Origin: Clostridium_AI sp002297865
Lineage (GTDB): Bacteria; Bacillota; Clostridia; Lachnospirales; Lachnospiraceae
DNA length: 64,000 nt
Direction: 5' to 3'
Assembly: GCA_937903005.1 (NCBI GenBank)
Contig: CALFNR010000125.1
Location: forward strand, 1-64,000
Positions 26,672 through 35,401 of this stretch are shown here, piece after piece. Made by a program: the position numbers and the translations under genes. The notes below the pieces were generated by a model. It ran no database searches and was not told where the DNA came from. It saw nothing but the letters and a program-made list of their open reading frames with translations. The number at the start of each line of letters is the position of its first letter. Within the stretch, counting starts at the first letter, position 1.

Positions 26672-27850
26672 ATGATACAGCCAAAAACAACAAAAAAGTT
26701 TTCGAAAAATGAAATGGCAATAGTGGCAAAAGCTGCTAAAAATATGTCTATTGTACAGAAGGGGTTAAAAGAAAATATTGAGTTTTCTACAGAGTTACCT
26801 TTAATCGTTGGCTTTAAACTGACCAATCGCTGCAATCTAAGATGTAAGACATGTTATGAATGGAATGAGCAGGGGTATCACCATAACATGAGTGAGCAGA
26901 TGAAGAATCAGGACCTAGATCCAGAACTGTTTGATAAAGTTATGAGAGAGACACAACCTGTTAAATCCAATATATATCTATGGGGTGGAGAACCACTTTT
27001 TCATAGCGAGTTTTCGAAACTGTCTTATGTATTGGAAAGAGAAAAACGTATTACCGCTATGTGTACCAATGGAATCCTGATTGATAAGCGAATGGATGAT
27101 ATTCTTCGTTTTGATCATAACTTAGAGCTGCTAATTGCAGTAGATGGTTTTGAAGAAGAAAATGATGGAATTCGTGGAAAAGGGAATTATCAGAAAGTAA
27201 TAAACAATATTAAAACTTTGCTGGAAATGCGTAAAAAGGGTGAGTTCCATGGAAAGATATCCATCCATTGTGTCTTAAGCGGAAGCATGGTGGATAAAAT
27301 GTATGATTTCTTAGAGTACATGGAAGAATTAGGTGTCGACTATGTCATTGTATGTTTTCCTTGGTACATATCGGAAGATACACAAGATAGAATGGATCGA
27401 TATTATGAAGAACATTTCGGAACATGCAACAATTCCGTTGCCAGCTGGCATGCGTTCAAATTCAAATATCCAGAGGGAGAATATGAAAAAATATTTGCTG
27501 CACACAAACGGATCTCCGAAAGAGTATGGAAGAATCAGGTTAAGTTCCAGCCAAATCTTGAACTGGACCAAATTGTACCATTTTTAGAGGATAAGAATGT
27601 AGTTCAAAATACATACTGCTGTTATTCCGTTGCAGATCGTATGGAAGTACTTGCAGATGGAACTGTTACTACTTGTAAGCATTTTCCAGAGTTTGTTGTG
27701 GGCGATTTACATAAGAATTCGGTAAAAGAAATCTGGAAAAATGAGGATTACAATAAGATAAGAAGAACCATCCAGTGTGGAAATATGCCAGTCTGTACAA
27801 AATGCAATAACCTTTATTTACATGGAAGAAAACAGGAAAAGGAGAGTTAA
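26672..27850 (+). CDS. Radical SAM/SPASM enzyme
   Basis: 392 residues. The 4Fe-4S cluster motif CNLRCKTC (Cys54, 58, 61) sits in FKLTNRCNLRCKTCYEW, followed by the GGEP motif (WGGEPLFH). The C-terminal third has a SPASM-like cysteine set (YCCYSVADRMEVLADGTVTTC and CGNMPVCTKCN), which would hold auxiliary clusters. Enzymes with this layout modify peptides or aminoglycoside-type substrates by 5'-deoxyadenosyl radical chemistry; BtrN of butirosin is a related dehydrogenase. No short precursor-peptide gene was found nearby, which favours a carrier-bound or sugar substrate. It starts 4 bases after the GT-B gene. Confidence 0.85.
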   Translation: MIQPKTTKKFSKNEMAIVAKAAKNMSIVQKGLKENIEFSTELPLIVGFKLTNRCNLRCKTCYEWNEQGYHHNMSEQMKNQDLDPELFDKVMRETQPVKSNIYLWGGEPLFHSEFSKLSYVLEREKRITAMCTNGILIDKRMDDILRFDHNLELLIAVDGFEEENDGIRGKGNYQKVINNIKTLLEMRKKGEFHGKISIHCVLSGSMVDKMYDFLEYMEELGVDYVIVCFPWYISEDTQDRMDRYYEEHFGTCNNSVASWHAFKFKYPEGEYEKIFAAHKRISERVWKNQVKFQPNLELDQIVPFLEDKNVVQNTYCCYSVADRMEVLADGTVTTCKHFPEFVVGDLHKNSVKEIWKNEDYNKIRRTIQCGNMPVCTKCNNLYLHGRKQEKES

Positions 27851-27858
27851 AACATACG

Positions 27859-28845
27859 ATGGCAGGGATACAAGTAAACGGATTAACAAAGCAGTTTTTT
27901 TACTCGAAAAAGGAAGTGGGAATGAAAAATTCCTTTAAGAAACTTTTTCACGCAGAGAAAGAAATGAAAGAAGCAGTGAAAGACCTTTCTTTTGAAGTGG
28001 AACAGGGAGAAATCGTCGGATTTTTAGGTCCTAATGGAGCTGGAAAAACGACAACATTAAAGATGCTTTCGGGCATTTTATTCCCGACAAATGGTACGGC
28101 TTCTGTTTTAGGATATACACCTTGGGAAAGAAAAAATGAGTTCAAAAGACAGATTTCAATTGTGTTAGGACAAAAAAACCAGCTTTGGTGGGACTTGCCA
28201 GCCAATGAATCTCTATATCTAAACAAATGCATCTATAAAATCAGTGATCAGGATTACAATAAAATACTAGATGAATTGTGTGAAATTTTAGATGTGAAAG
28301 AACTATTGAAAGTTCAAGTTAGAGAACTTTCCCTAGGTGAGAGAATGAAAATGGAGCTGATTGCAGCATTGCTTCATCAGCCAAAAGTTCTTTTTTTGGA
28401 TGAGCCGACTATTGGATTGGATTTAATTGCACAGAAAAAGATTCGAGAATTTCTAAAAATCTATAATGAAAAACAGCAGACAACTATTTTATTGACAAGT
28501 CACTATATGGATGATATCGAAGACCTATGTAACCGAACCATCGTAATTAATCATGGTATGCTCGTTTATGATGCGAGTATCCATGATATCAACCAGAAGT
28601 TAAACAATCGGAAAATAGTATCGTTTCAGTTTAATGAACGTGCTGACTGGTCAAGCCTTTCAAAATTTGGAGAATTAAAGAAAGTAAACGAATTTGAAGT
28701 CCAGCTGGAAGTTGGCCGCGATGAGTTGCAGGATGTGGCTTCCTACATATTAAAACAGTATAAAGTAAAGGATTTTAACGTAATGGATATTCCATTGGAA
28801 GAAAGCATTGAAAAAATATATCGGATGGAGGGCATGTGCCTATGA
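27859..28845 (+). CDS. ABC-2 type exporter ATP-binding protein
   Basis: 328 residues. Walker A is GPNGAGKTTT (about 57-66), the signature is a variant LSLGERMKMELIAALLHQP in place of LSGGQ, Walker B is VLFLDEPTIGLD, and the H-loop His lies in LLTSHYMDD. An N-terminal stretch of about 30 residues before the domain and a C-terminal region with DrrA/NatA-like features follow the usual single-domain exporter ATPase pattern. It pairs with the two membrane proteins downstream to export a pathway product, or to confer self-resistance. Confidence 0.9.
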   Translation: MAGIQVNGLTKQFFYSKKEVGMKNSFKKLFHAEKEMKEAVKDLSFEVEQGEIVGFLGPNGAGKTTTLKMLSGILFPTNGTASVLGYTPWERKNEFKRQISIVLGQKNQLWWDLPANESLYLNKCIYKISDQDYNKILDELCEILDVKELLKVQVRELSLGERMKMELIAALLHQPKVLFLDEPTIGLDLIAQKKIREFLKIYNEKQQTTILLTSHYMDDIEDLCNRTIVINHGMLVYDASIHDINQKLNNRKIVSFQFNERADWSSLSKFGELKKVNEFEVQLEVGRDELQDVASYILKQYKVKDFNVMDIPLEESIEKIYRMEGMCL

Positions 28846-29642
28846 TGATATATAAACAGGCATTTTCCTTAGGAATGCAAAAAGCAATGCGTTACCGCGT
28901 GAATTTTTGGATGGATATGGTGAGTTTTATCTTTCCGCTTTGCATCCAGTATTTCATGTGGACAAGTGTGTATCATTCGTCTGCAAATAAGATAATTTTT
29001 GGATACACATTAGGACAGATGTTATTATATGCTGTGTTTGCGGCGATAACATCAAGGCTTGTTTCCATTAGTTTTGTAGGAGAAGTAAACAATGAGATCA
29101 AACAGGGTGGATTTGCAAAATATCTGGTACGGCCAGTTCGCTTTCTGCCATATCAAGGAGCCTGTTTCCTAGGAGAAAAGATTATGAACCTCATATTTGC
29201 CACGCTGTTAATGGTTCTCATAGGGGGAGTGTTTGCTCTAAGATATTCTGTGCAGTTTACCGCCTTGCAATTTGTTCTGTATTATGCATCACTTATTCTG
29301 GCAATGGTGTTAAATTACCTCATCTACATCTGCTTTTGCGCTGCTGGATTTTGGTTAAAAGATGGCTCTGGTGCAGTATTTATTATGACGCTGGTTGGAA
29401 ATATTGTAAGTGGAGGAATATTTCCTATTGATATTTTCAGCAGGAAAATACAGTTCTGTTTAAAGATACTGCCATTTTCCTATACCACATACTTTCCAGT
29501 ATCCATCATCAATGGAAATGTAAACAGACAGGGAATGTTAACTGGGTTTGGCATGCAGGTAATCTGGATAGGGATTATGTGCCTGATAACAACAGCAGTC
29601 TGGGCGAAAGGTGTAAAGAATTATACAGCAGTTGGAGGATGA
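28842..29642 (+). CDS. ABC-2 family exporter permease 1
   Basis: About 266 residues, six predicted membrane helices. The N terminus MIYKQAFSLGMQKAMRYRVNFWMDM and the internal EIKQGGFAKYLVRPVRFLPY match the DUF990-type ABC-2 permease pattern, in which a GxxxxYLxRP element faces the ATPase. The ATG at 28842 overlaps the stop codon of the ATPase gene (ATGA), with GGAGGG about 9 bases upstream; the slightly longer frame from GTG 28836 is less likely. Confidence 0.85.
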   Translation: MMIYKQAFSLGMQKAMRYRVNFWMDMVSFIFPLCIQYFMWTSVYHSSANKIIFGYTLGQMLLYAVFAAITSRLVSISFVGEVNNEIKQGGFAKYLVRPVRFLPYQGACFLGEKIMNLIFATLLMVLIGGVFALRYSVQFTALQFVLYYASLILAMVLNYLIYICFCAAGFWLKDGSGAVFIMTLVGNIVSGGIFPIDIFSRKIQFCLKILPFSYTTYFPVSIINGNVNRQGMLTGFGMQVIWIGIMCLITTAVWAKGVKNYTAVGG

Positions 29643-29662
29643 TTTAGAAGAGGAGATATGAT

Positions 29663-30460
29663 ATGAATATAAAAGATTATATCCAATTGTACTTTCATAT
29701 GGTAAAGTATAATATTATGGCACAAATGGAGTATAAAATTAATTTTTTCCTTTCTGTCCTGACAGAGGTGGGTTTTTTGCTGGCGAAAAGCTTGTACATA
29801 ATTGTAGTCTTTTCCATTGGACTTTCCATCAATGGAGCGTCACCAGACCAGATTCTGATGTTCATTGGTTCGTACACAATTATTACAGGAATCATGGATT
29901 CGATCTATTATCCTAACCTTGCATCGATTCCTGGGTATATTCAGAATGGAGAACTTGATATTTATCTTACCAAGCCGGTTTCCTGCCAGTTTTTATGTTC
30001 CTTTCGGAAGTTTGACATTGGGTTAGGAATTCCAAATGTTCTGGCAGGTGTTATTATGGTTGTGATTTCTTGGTGCAGAACAGCAACACCAGTAAGTGTT
30101 GTCAATATTTTGGGTTACCTGTTTTTTACCCTCGTTGGGTGTGTGGTTACGTACCCTTTGCTTATCATACCTACAACATTGGCATTTCGTCTGGTGCGTG
30201 TAGATGCTTTGCAGAATATTATATTTGCATTATGGGATTTTAATAACATGCCAATGACTATATATCATAAAAGTATGCAGCGTGTCGGAGTTTTTCTGAT
30301 CCCAATTTTTTTAATTACCAATTTTGCACCTATGTTTGTGTTTGGATTGCTTCCCAAAACCTATATTGTGTATGCAATCCTTGGAATGCCAATTTTTGTA
30401 GCTGCTTCAGTCATTGTGTGGAATAAGGCGATTCGTGGGTATTCCAGTGCAAGCAGCTAG
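29663..30460 (+). CDS. ABC-2 family exporter permease 2
   Basis: 265 residues, six predicted helices, with IQNGELDIYLTKPVSCQFLC, the same ATPase-facing element as in its neighbour, so the two probably form a heterodimer. It contains YKINFFLSVLTEVGFLLAKSL near the N terminus. It starts 20 bases after permease 1 and is followed 15 bases later by the BtrH-like gene. Confidence 0.85.
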   Translation: MNIKDYIQLYFHMVKYNIMAQMEYKINFFLSVLTEVGFLLAKSLYIIVVFSIGLSINGASPDQILMFIGSYTIITGIMDSIYYPNLASIPGYIQNGELDIYLTKPVSCQFLCSFRKFDIGLGIPNVLAGVIMVVISWCRTATPVSVVNILGYLFFTLVGCVVTYPLLIIPTTLAFRLVRVDALQNIIFALWDFNNMPMTIYHKSMQRVGVFLIPIFLITNFAPMFVFGLLPKTYIVYAILGMPIFVAASVIVWNKAIRGYSSASS

Positions 30461-30475
30461 AGGAGGGAGGAAAAG

Positions 30476-31579
30476 ATGAAAAAGATACTACCACTTGCAG
30501 AGCCGGTGATTGACTCATTTGCCGGTTATGCTGCAATGAATCATATTGTGTTACAAGAGGAAAGTGGTCAAAGCTGGTTTGTACAGAATTTCTTTAAACC
30601 CATTGTTCTGTATCCTGAATCGTATGAATATGTATGTTTTGATTATCTCAATATGGATACGCTGCATTTGTCTTCTTGTGCCAGTTTTCAGCCAGAGAGT
30701 TATGTGAACTGGCCAGTTGATACATTTTCCATACCAGTTTCTATGATTGGGGCAGAAGAGTTCTTAGACTTTGTGAAACGACAGATTGAGGATGAGTATT
30801 ATGTGATGGTCTACTTAAATTGGATGTATTTACCAAGGTACGGATACACAGGCAATGGTACCCATGAAATATTTATTTACGGGTACGATGATGAAAAAGA
30901 GGAGATATATACAACAGGTTATCTGCCGGGAAAGACCTATCAGAAGCTTACACATTCTTATCAGGAAGTAAGGGAAGCATATGTGCATATGGACGTATTC
31001 TGGCATGGAGGAATATTAGAACATATGAATGCACATCTAAACAGAGATCTGAATAAAATCTGCTTATTGAAAAAGAAGTATTCCTTTCAGTTTCAATTTT
31101 CGATTCAGACTTTTCTTAAGGACTTAAAACAATATCTCCATGTAGAAGAGGTGAACTTTGGAGTCCAGTTTGCGATTTGTTTTACAGACGAAAAACAGAA
31201 TATGGCTCATGGAAACCAGTTGTATGATGTGTATGCAAACTATATGAGAAAGTGCTGTGAAGGACAAGAAACGATTGATTTGACGACACCGTATGCCATT
31301 TACAATCATATGGAAGGTATGTTGTACAAAATAAAGTATATGCTTAAAAAGGGATATAGTAAGGATAGCAGTCTCGAAGAAGATTACGAGAAAGTTGTAA
31401 AGGCAGGAAAAGCGTTTCTATTTACGGCTATGCATTATATCCAGCAAATTGAATCGAAGAGAAAAATCTCGAAAGAGTCAGGAATAAAAATGCAAAATCA
31501 GCTGCTCCATGTGAAAACAGAGGAAGAAGTGATATTACGAAAACTCTTAAGTCAGCTTGTGGAGAAACAATACGAATAA
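30476..31579 (+). CDS. BtrH-like (C39-peptidase-fold) protein
   Basis: 367 residues. The first about 150 residues resemble the BtrH N-terminal domain (a papain/C39-like fold): an opening around PVIDSFAGYAAMNH, then GTHEIFIYGYDDEKEEIYTTGY, where His130 and the following Asp residues would be active-site-like. The C-terminal half is helical. In butirosin biosynthesis BtrH transfers the ACP-bound side chain to the aminoglycoside, so together with the ACP and ATP-grasp genes this points to acyl transfer from the carrier. In this protein I see no Cys in the first 50 residues, where the nucleophile is expected; Ser14 is at a plausible position. Last gene of the operon. Confidence 0.6.
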   Translation: MKKILPLAEPVIDSFAGYAAMNHIVLQEESGQSWFVQNFFKPIVLYPESYEYVCFDYLNMDTLHLSSCASFQPESYVNWPVDTFSIPVSMIGAEEFLDFVKRQIEDEYYVMVYLNWMYLPRYGYTGNGTHEIFIYGYDDEKEEIYTTGYLPGKTYQKLTHSYQEVREAYVHMDVFWHGGILEHMNAHLNRDLNKICLLKKKYSFQFQFSIQTFLKDLKQYLHVEEVNFGVQFAICFTDEKQNMAHGNQLYDVYANYMRKCCEGQETIDLTTPYAIYNHMEGMLYKIKYMLKKGYSKDSSLEEDYEKVVKAGKAFLFTAMHYIQQIESKRKISKESGIKMQNQLLHVKTEEEVILRKLLSQLVEKQYE

Positions 31580-31696
31580 GATGGTATAAGGACATATTAT
31601 AGCTCACATAATAAATATTGATTTTACTTATACCACGTATTATAGTATGATAGTATTGTAATAATGATAAATATACAAGTAATAGGAGGAATTGAA

Positions 31697-32974
31697 ATGG
31701 TAACAGCTATTGTAGGAGCTAACTGGGGTGATGAAGGAAAGGGTAAAATCACTGACATGTTAGGAGAAAAATCCGACATAATTGTACGTTTCCAAGGCGG
31801 AAGTAATGCAGGACATACAATCATTAACGATTATGGTAAGTTTGCATTACACTTACTTCCATCAGGAGTATTTTATAATCATACAACAAGTGTAATTGGT
31901 AATGGTGTTGCATTAAATATTCCATACTTATTCCGTGAAGTAAAAGAAATTGAATCGAAAGGCGTTCCTGCTCCAAAGATTAAAGTATCTGAAAGAGCAC
32001 AGATCTTAATGCCATACCACATTCTTTTTGATGAATATGAAGAAGAAAGATTAGGAAAGGCATCCTTTGGTTCTACAAAGTCTGGTATTGCTCCTTTTTA
32101 TTCTGATAAATATGCGAAGATTGGTTTCCAGGTTTCAGAGTTATTTGCTGGGGAAGAATTCCTTCGCGAGAAAATTCATAGAGTGGCAGAGCAGAAAAAT
32201 GTTATCTTAGAGCATTTATATCACAAACCAGCTCTTGATGAAGACGAGTTATACAATACGTTAATGGAATACAAAGAAATGGTTGCACCATATGTGTGTG
32301 ACGTAGCTTCTTTCTTACAAGACGCAATCAAAGAAGGTAAAAACATTTTATTAGAAGGTCAGTTAGGTACTTTAAAAGACCCTGACTTTGGTATTTACCC
32401 AATGGTAACATCTTCCTCTACATTAGCATCTTATGGTGCAATTGGTGCAGGTATACCTCCATACGAAATTAAAAATATCGTATGTGTTGTAAAAGCTTAT
32501 TCAAGTGCCGTAGGTGCAGGAGAATTCGTATCTGAGATATTTGGAGAAGAGGCAGAAGAACTTAGAAAACGTGGTGGAGATGCTGGTGAATATGGTGCTA
32601 CAACAGGTCGTCCACGTCGTATGGGATGGTTTGACTGTGTTGCTTCTAAGTATGGCTGCCGTATGCAAGGTGCAACAGAGGTTGCATTTACAGTACTAGA
32701 TGTGTTAGGATATTTAGAGGAGATACCTGTTTGCGTTGGCTATGAAATTGATGGTAAAGTAACAAAGGAATTCCCAACAACGGCAAAACTTGCAAAGGCA
32801 AAACCAGTTTATGAAGTTTTACCAGGATGGAAACAAGATATCCGTGGAATCAAAAATTATGATGAACTTCCAGAAAACTGCAGAAAATATATTGAATTTG
32901 TTGAGAAAGAAATTGAAACTCCAATCACGATGGTGTCCAATGGTCCAGGTAGAAACGAAATTATAAGAAGATAA
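31697..32974 (+). CDS. purA: Adenylosuccinate synthetase
   Basis: This GTP-dependent ligase joins IMP and aspartate in the first committed step to AMP. It has 425 residues. The P-loop-like GANWGDEGKGKITD lies at residues 7-20, followed by FQGGSNAGHTI (catalytic His) and LEGQLGTLKDPDFG (usual family consensus GAQG.LLD.D.GTYP). The C-terminal TTGRPRRMGWFDC is conserved. The LEGQ variant in place of AQGA is typical of a clostridial subgroup. ATG 31697 was chosen because AGGAGG lies just upstream; the open frame's earlier ATG at 31664 lacks one. Confidence 0.93.
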   Translation: MVTAIVGANWGDEGKGKITDMLGEKSDIIVRFQGGSNAGHTIINDYGKFALHLLPSGVFYNHTTSVIGNGVALNIPYLFREVKEIESKGVPAPKIKVSERAQILMPYHILFDEYEEERLGKASFGSTKSGIAPFYSDKYAKIGFQVSELFAGEEFLREKIHRVAEQKNVILEHLYHKPALDEDELYNTLMEYKEMVAPYVCDVASFLQDAIKEGKNILLEGQLGTLKDPDFGIYPMVTSSSTLASYGAIGAGIPPYEIKNIVCVVKAYSSAVGAGEFVSEIFGEEAEELRKRGGDAGEYGATTGRPRRMGWFDCVASKYGCRMQGATEVAFTVLDVLGYLEEIPVCVGYEIDGKVTKEFPTTAKLAKAKPVYEVLPGWKQDIRGIKNYDELPENCRKYIEFVEKEIETPITMVSNGPGRNEIIRR

Positions 32975-32985
32975 TGGGATAACAC

Positions 32986-34269
32986 ATGGCCGTAATAAAA
33001 AATAAAGATATTTTTCTCGTTATTCACCGTTCTCTTAGTATGGTAGACGAGGAGATAATGGAACATGGTAAAGTGGTAGGTTATATTTTTTATAAAATGC
33101 TCGATTACCAGAATAAATTTTTTCTACAGGAATTAATTGACTATACAATGATCGGTGTCTTACATGACATCGGTCTGTATAAGTCGCCTGATCAAAAGAC
33201 AATTCATATTGAAGAAACAAAAAATGTATGGAAACATTCTATCTATGGTTTCTTATTTTTGAAGTATCTGTCACCATTAGGGGATAAGGCAGAAATCGTT
33301 TTATATCATCATTTAGATTATTCAAAATACCAGTTAATCTATTCGAAGTACATAGAGATTGCTGAGTATTTAGCATTTGCGGACAAACTTGACATGTTTA
33401 TGCGTTCAAGTAATGTAGACCGCGATGTTGAATTTTTCGCTAAGCAGTCTGGAGTACAATTTTCGGAGAGAGCAAAACAATTATTTTTAAATGCAGAGAA
33501 AAAATATCAGATATTTGAAAATATTAGAAGTGGAGCTTATGAAAAGGAATTGGCTGCACTTTTGAGCAAGAAGTTAATGACTGAAGAGCAGAAAAGAAGT
33601 TTTTTGGAGATGCTGATTTATACCATTGACTTCCGTAGCGAACACACAGTAGTGCATTCCTTAGCAACTACTACATTTGCAGTAGAGATTGCAAAGTTAA
33701 TGCACTTACAGTCTCAGGATATTTATAATATTTACTATGGTGCGTTGCTCCATGATATTGGAAAGCTGGTGACCCCGACTGAGATTCTGGAGGCACCGCG
33801 AAAATTATCGGAGAAAGAGATGCATGTTATGCAAGAACATGTTGCTAATTCAGAGAGAATCCTGAAAGGAGCTATTGATGATACTGTTTTGCAGATTGCG
33901 ATTAGGCACCATGAGAAACTAGATGGAACAGGTTATCATCGTGGACTTACAGGGACAGAGCTGACTACACCACAGCGGATTGTTGCAGTGGCAGATATAA
34001 TAAGTGCCTTATATGGAAAGCGCAGTTATAAAGGCCAGTTTAATGCAAACTTAATTAAAGAAATCTTAACGAAAGACAGTGAAGCAGGAAAACTATGTCC
34101 AAAAGTTGTTGGAGTTGCAGTTAGAAATATGGATCGTTTAATTCGCAACTTTGAGAAGAAGAAAGTAAAGACTATTGGCAATTATATTTTAATTAAAGAA
34201 CAGTATCAGGAAATTTACAAGAAATTCAAGCAGTTTGAGTTGCCAGAGGAACAAGATGATAGGGGTTAG
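32986..34269 (+). CDS. Tandem HD / HD-GYP domain protein
   Basis: 427 residues with two HD domains. The first has VLHDIGLYKSPDQ (His60-Asp61). The second, about 215-390, has the HD-GYP set: HSLATTTFAVEI, LLHDIGKLVTP (256-263), HHEKLDGTGYHRG (308-320) and VAVADIISALYG. HD-GYP proteins are metal-dependent phosphodiesterases, commonly acting on cyclic di-GMP. The GTGYHRG here is a form of the GYP signature (usually GxGYPxG), with His replacing Pro, so activity needs testing. It starts 11 bases after purA, so the two are probably co-transcribed. A terminator follows. Confidence 0.8.
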   Translation: MAVIKNKDIFLVIHRSLSMVDEEIMEHGKVVGYIFYKMLDYQNKFFLQELIDYTMIGVLHDIGLYKSPDQKTIHIEETKNVWKHSIYGFLFLKYLSPLGDKAEIVLYHHLDYSKYQLIYSKYIEIAEYLAFADKLDMFMRSSNVDRDVEFFAKQSGVQFSERAKQLFLNAEKKYQIFENIRSGAYEKELAALLSKKLMTEEQKRSFLEMLIYTIDFRSEHTVVHSLATTTFAVEIAKLMHLQSQDIYNIYYGALLHDIGKLVTPTEILEAPRKLSEKEMHVMQEHVANSERILKGAIDDTVLQIAIRHHEKLDGTGYHRGLTGTELTTPQRIVAVADIISALYGKRSYKGQFNANLIKEILTKDSEAGKLCPKVVGVAVRNMDRLIRNFEKKKVKTIGNYILIKEQYQEIYKKFKQFELPEEQDDRG

Positions 34270-34276
34270 ACATAGA

Positions 34277-34325
34277 GGTTCAAGATAACATTCTAGAATG
34301 GAATTGTTATTTTGAACCCTTTTTG
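34277..34325 (+). terminator. Terminator after the HD-GYP gene
   Basis: GGTTCAAGATAACA (34277-34290) pairs with TGTTATTTTGAACC (34305-34318) with an A-bulge or mismatch in the middle, then CTTTTT. Confidence 0.8.
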
Positions 34326-34415
34326 GTAAGATATGTATTAGGGGTTTAACTATGCAGAAAAATGGTTATGCTAAAAAGTACAGTTGACAGATGATAGGAA
34401 GGGTAGGGAAAGTAT

Positions 34416-35285
34416 ATGAGAATTGCCGTTTTTAGTGATATTCATAGCAATTATGTTGCGTTAGATGCATGTATAGATTATATCAGACAACATAAGGTAG
34501 AACAGATTATTTTCCTAGGTGATAATATAAGCGATTGCCCAACCCCGCAATTAACGCTTTCTCGTATCCGAGAATTAAATCAAGATTATAAGACAATACA
34601 TGTTCGCGGAAATAGGGAAGAGTATTTCATTGATTACGAAGATGGGAAAAGTAACGATTGGACATATTCTTCCTACAAAGGCAGTCTGCTTTATACTTAT
34701 GAACAATTGAAACATGAAGATATTAGGGAATTTAGGCAGATGGAAAATCATAAAGTTATTCAGTTTGAAGGAATGGATGGACTTAAATTAGTGCATGGAT
34801 CCCCACATTCCTCTAGAGAATTGCTTCATGCAGGCGGAGATAACACCAATACGTATTTACAGCAGATGCCTGTAAATGTTATGCTTAGCGGTCATACTCA
34901 TCGTCAGTTTACGTACCGTTACAAAGATAAGCTCCTTGTCAATCCTGGCTCGATTGGTGTTGCAATTGGGAAACCAAGGTCCGCTAATTTTGCAATGCTT
35001 GAGTGGAAAAAGGATGGATGGAATGTAGAACTTGTAACCATACCGTTTGATTATGAAAAGCTAAAAAAGCATTTCCTTAGCAGTTCCCTAATGGAAAAGG
35101 CAATGTGGTGGCCTCGATGCATTTTGCAATCTATGGAGACGGGTGTAAATGTTGGTCCACTTTGTGCCAAGAAGGCATTTGATTTAGCCAAAGCGGATGA
35201 GATTGAGATTGTAGATGGTACAATTCCAGAGAAGTATTGGGATAGGGCGGCAGAGTTAATTGGAGTAAAGAAATTTTCTTTATAG
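34416..35285 (+). CDS. YfcE/MJ0936-type metallophosphoesterase
   Basis: 289 residues of the calcineurin-like phosphoesterase fold. Metal-binding motifs run in order: FSDIHSN (Asp, His), FLGDNISD, RGNREE, LVHGSPHS and SGHTHRQF, ending in NPGSIG. Members hydrolyse phosphodiesters or phosphomonoesters; the substrate is unknown. The core is about 200 residues, and about 75 C-terminal residues form an extra tail. The gene stands alone between two terminators with a GGAAGGGTAGGG ribosome binding region. Confidence 0.82.
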   Translation: MRIAVFSDIHSNYVALDACIDYIRQHKVEQIIFLGDNISDCPTPQLTLSRIRELNQDYKTIHVRGNREEYFIDYEDGKSNDWTYSSYKGSLLYTYEQLKHEDIREFRQMENHKVIQFEGMDGLKLVHGSPHSSRELLHAGGDNTNTYLQQMPVNVMLSGHTHRQFTYRYKDKLLVNPGSIGVAIGKPRSANFAMLEWKKDGWNVELVTIPFDYEKLKKHFLSSSLMEKAMWWPRCILQSMETGVNVGPLCAKKAFDLAKADEIEIVDGTIPEKYWDRAAELIGVKKFSL

Positions 35286-35315
35286 AACAAAGTGTGAGTT
35301 CCTCTAACAAAAAGT

Positions 35316-35363
35316 AAAAGATATGGCTGTTACAACCAAATTCGTATAACAGCCATATCTTTT
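35316..35363. terminator. Bidirectional terminator
   Basis: AAAAGATATGGCTGTTA (35316-35332) is a perfect 17-base inverted match to TAACAGCCATATCTTTT (35347-35363). It separates the convergent metallophosphoesterase and PLP enzyme genes. Confidence 0.9.
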
Positions 35364-35401
35364 GCTATTAAGAAAACCCAAATTAATGGAAAGAAATAAA
35401 C

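Noticed and set aside
26672..27850. Radical SAM gene at 26.7 kb as a second RiPP maturase
   Set aside because: No short precursor-type frame with a ribosome binding site was found within the operon; carrier-protein context points to a different substrate.
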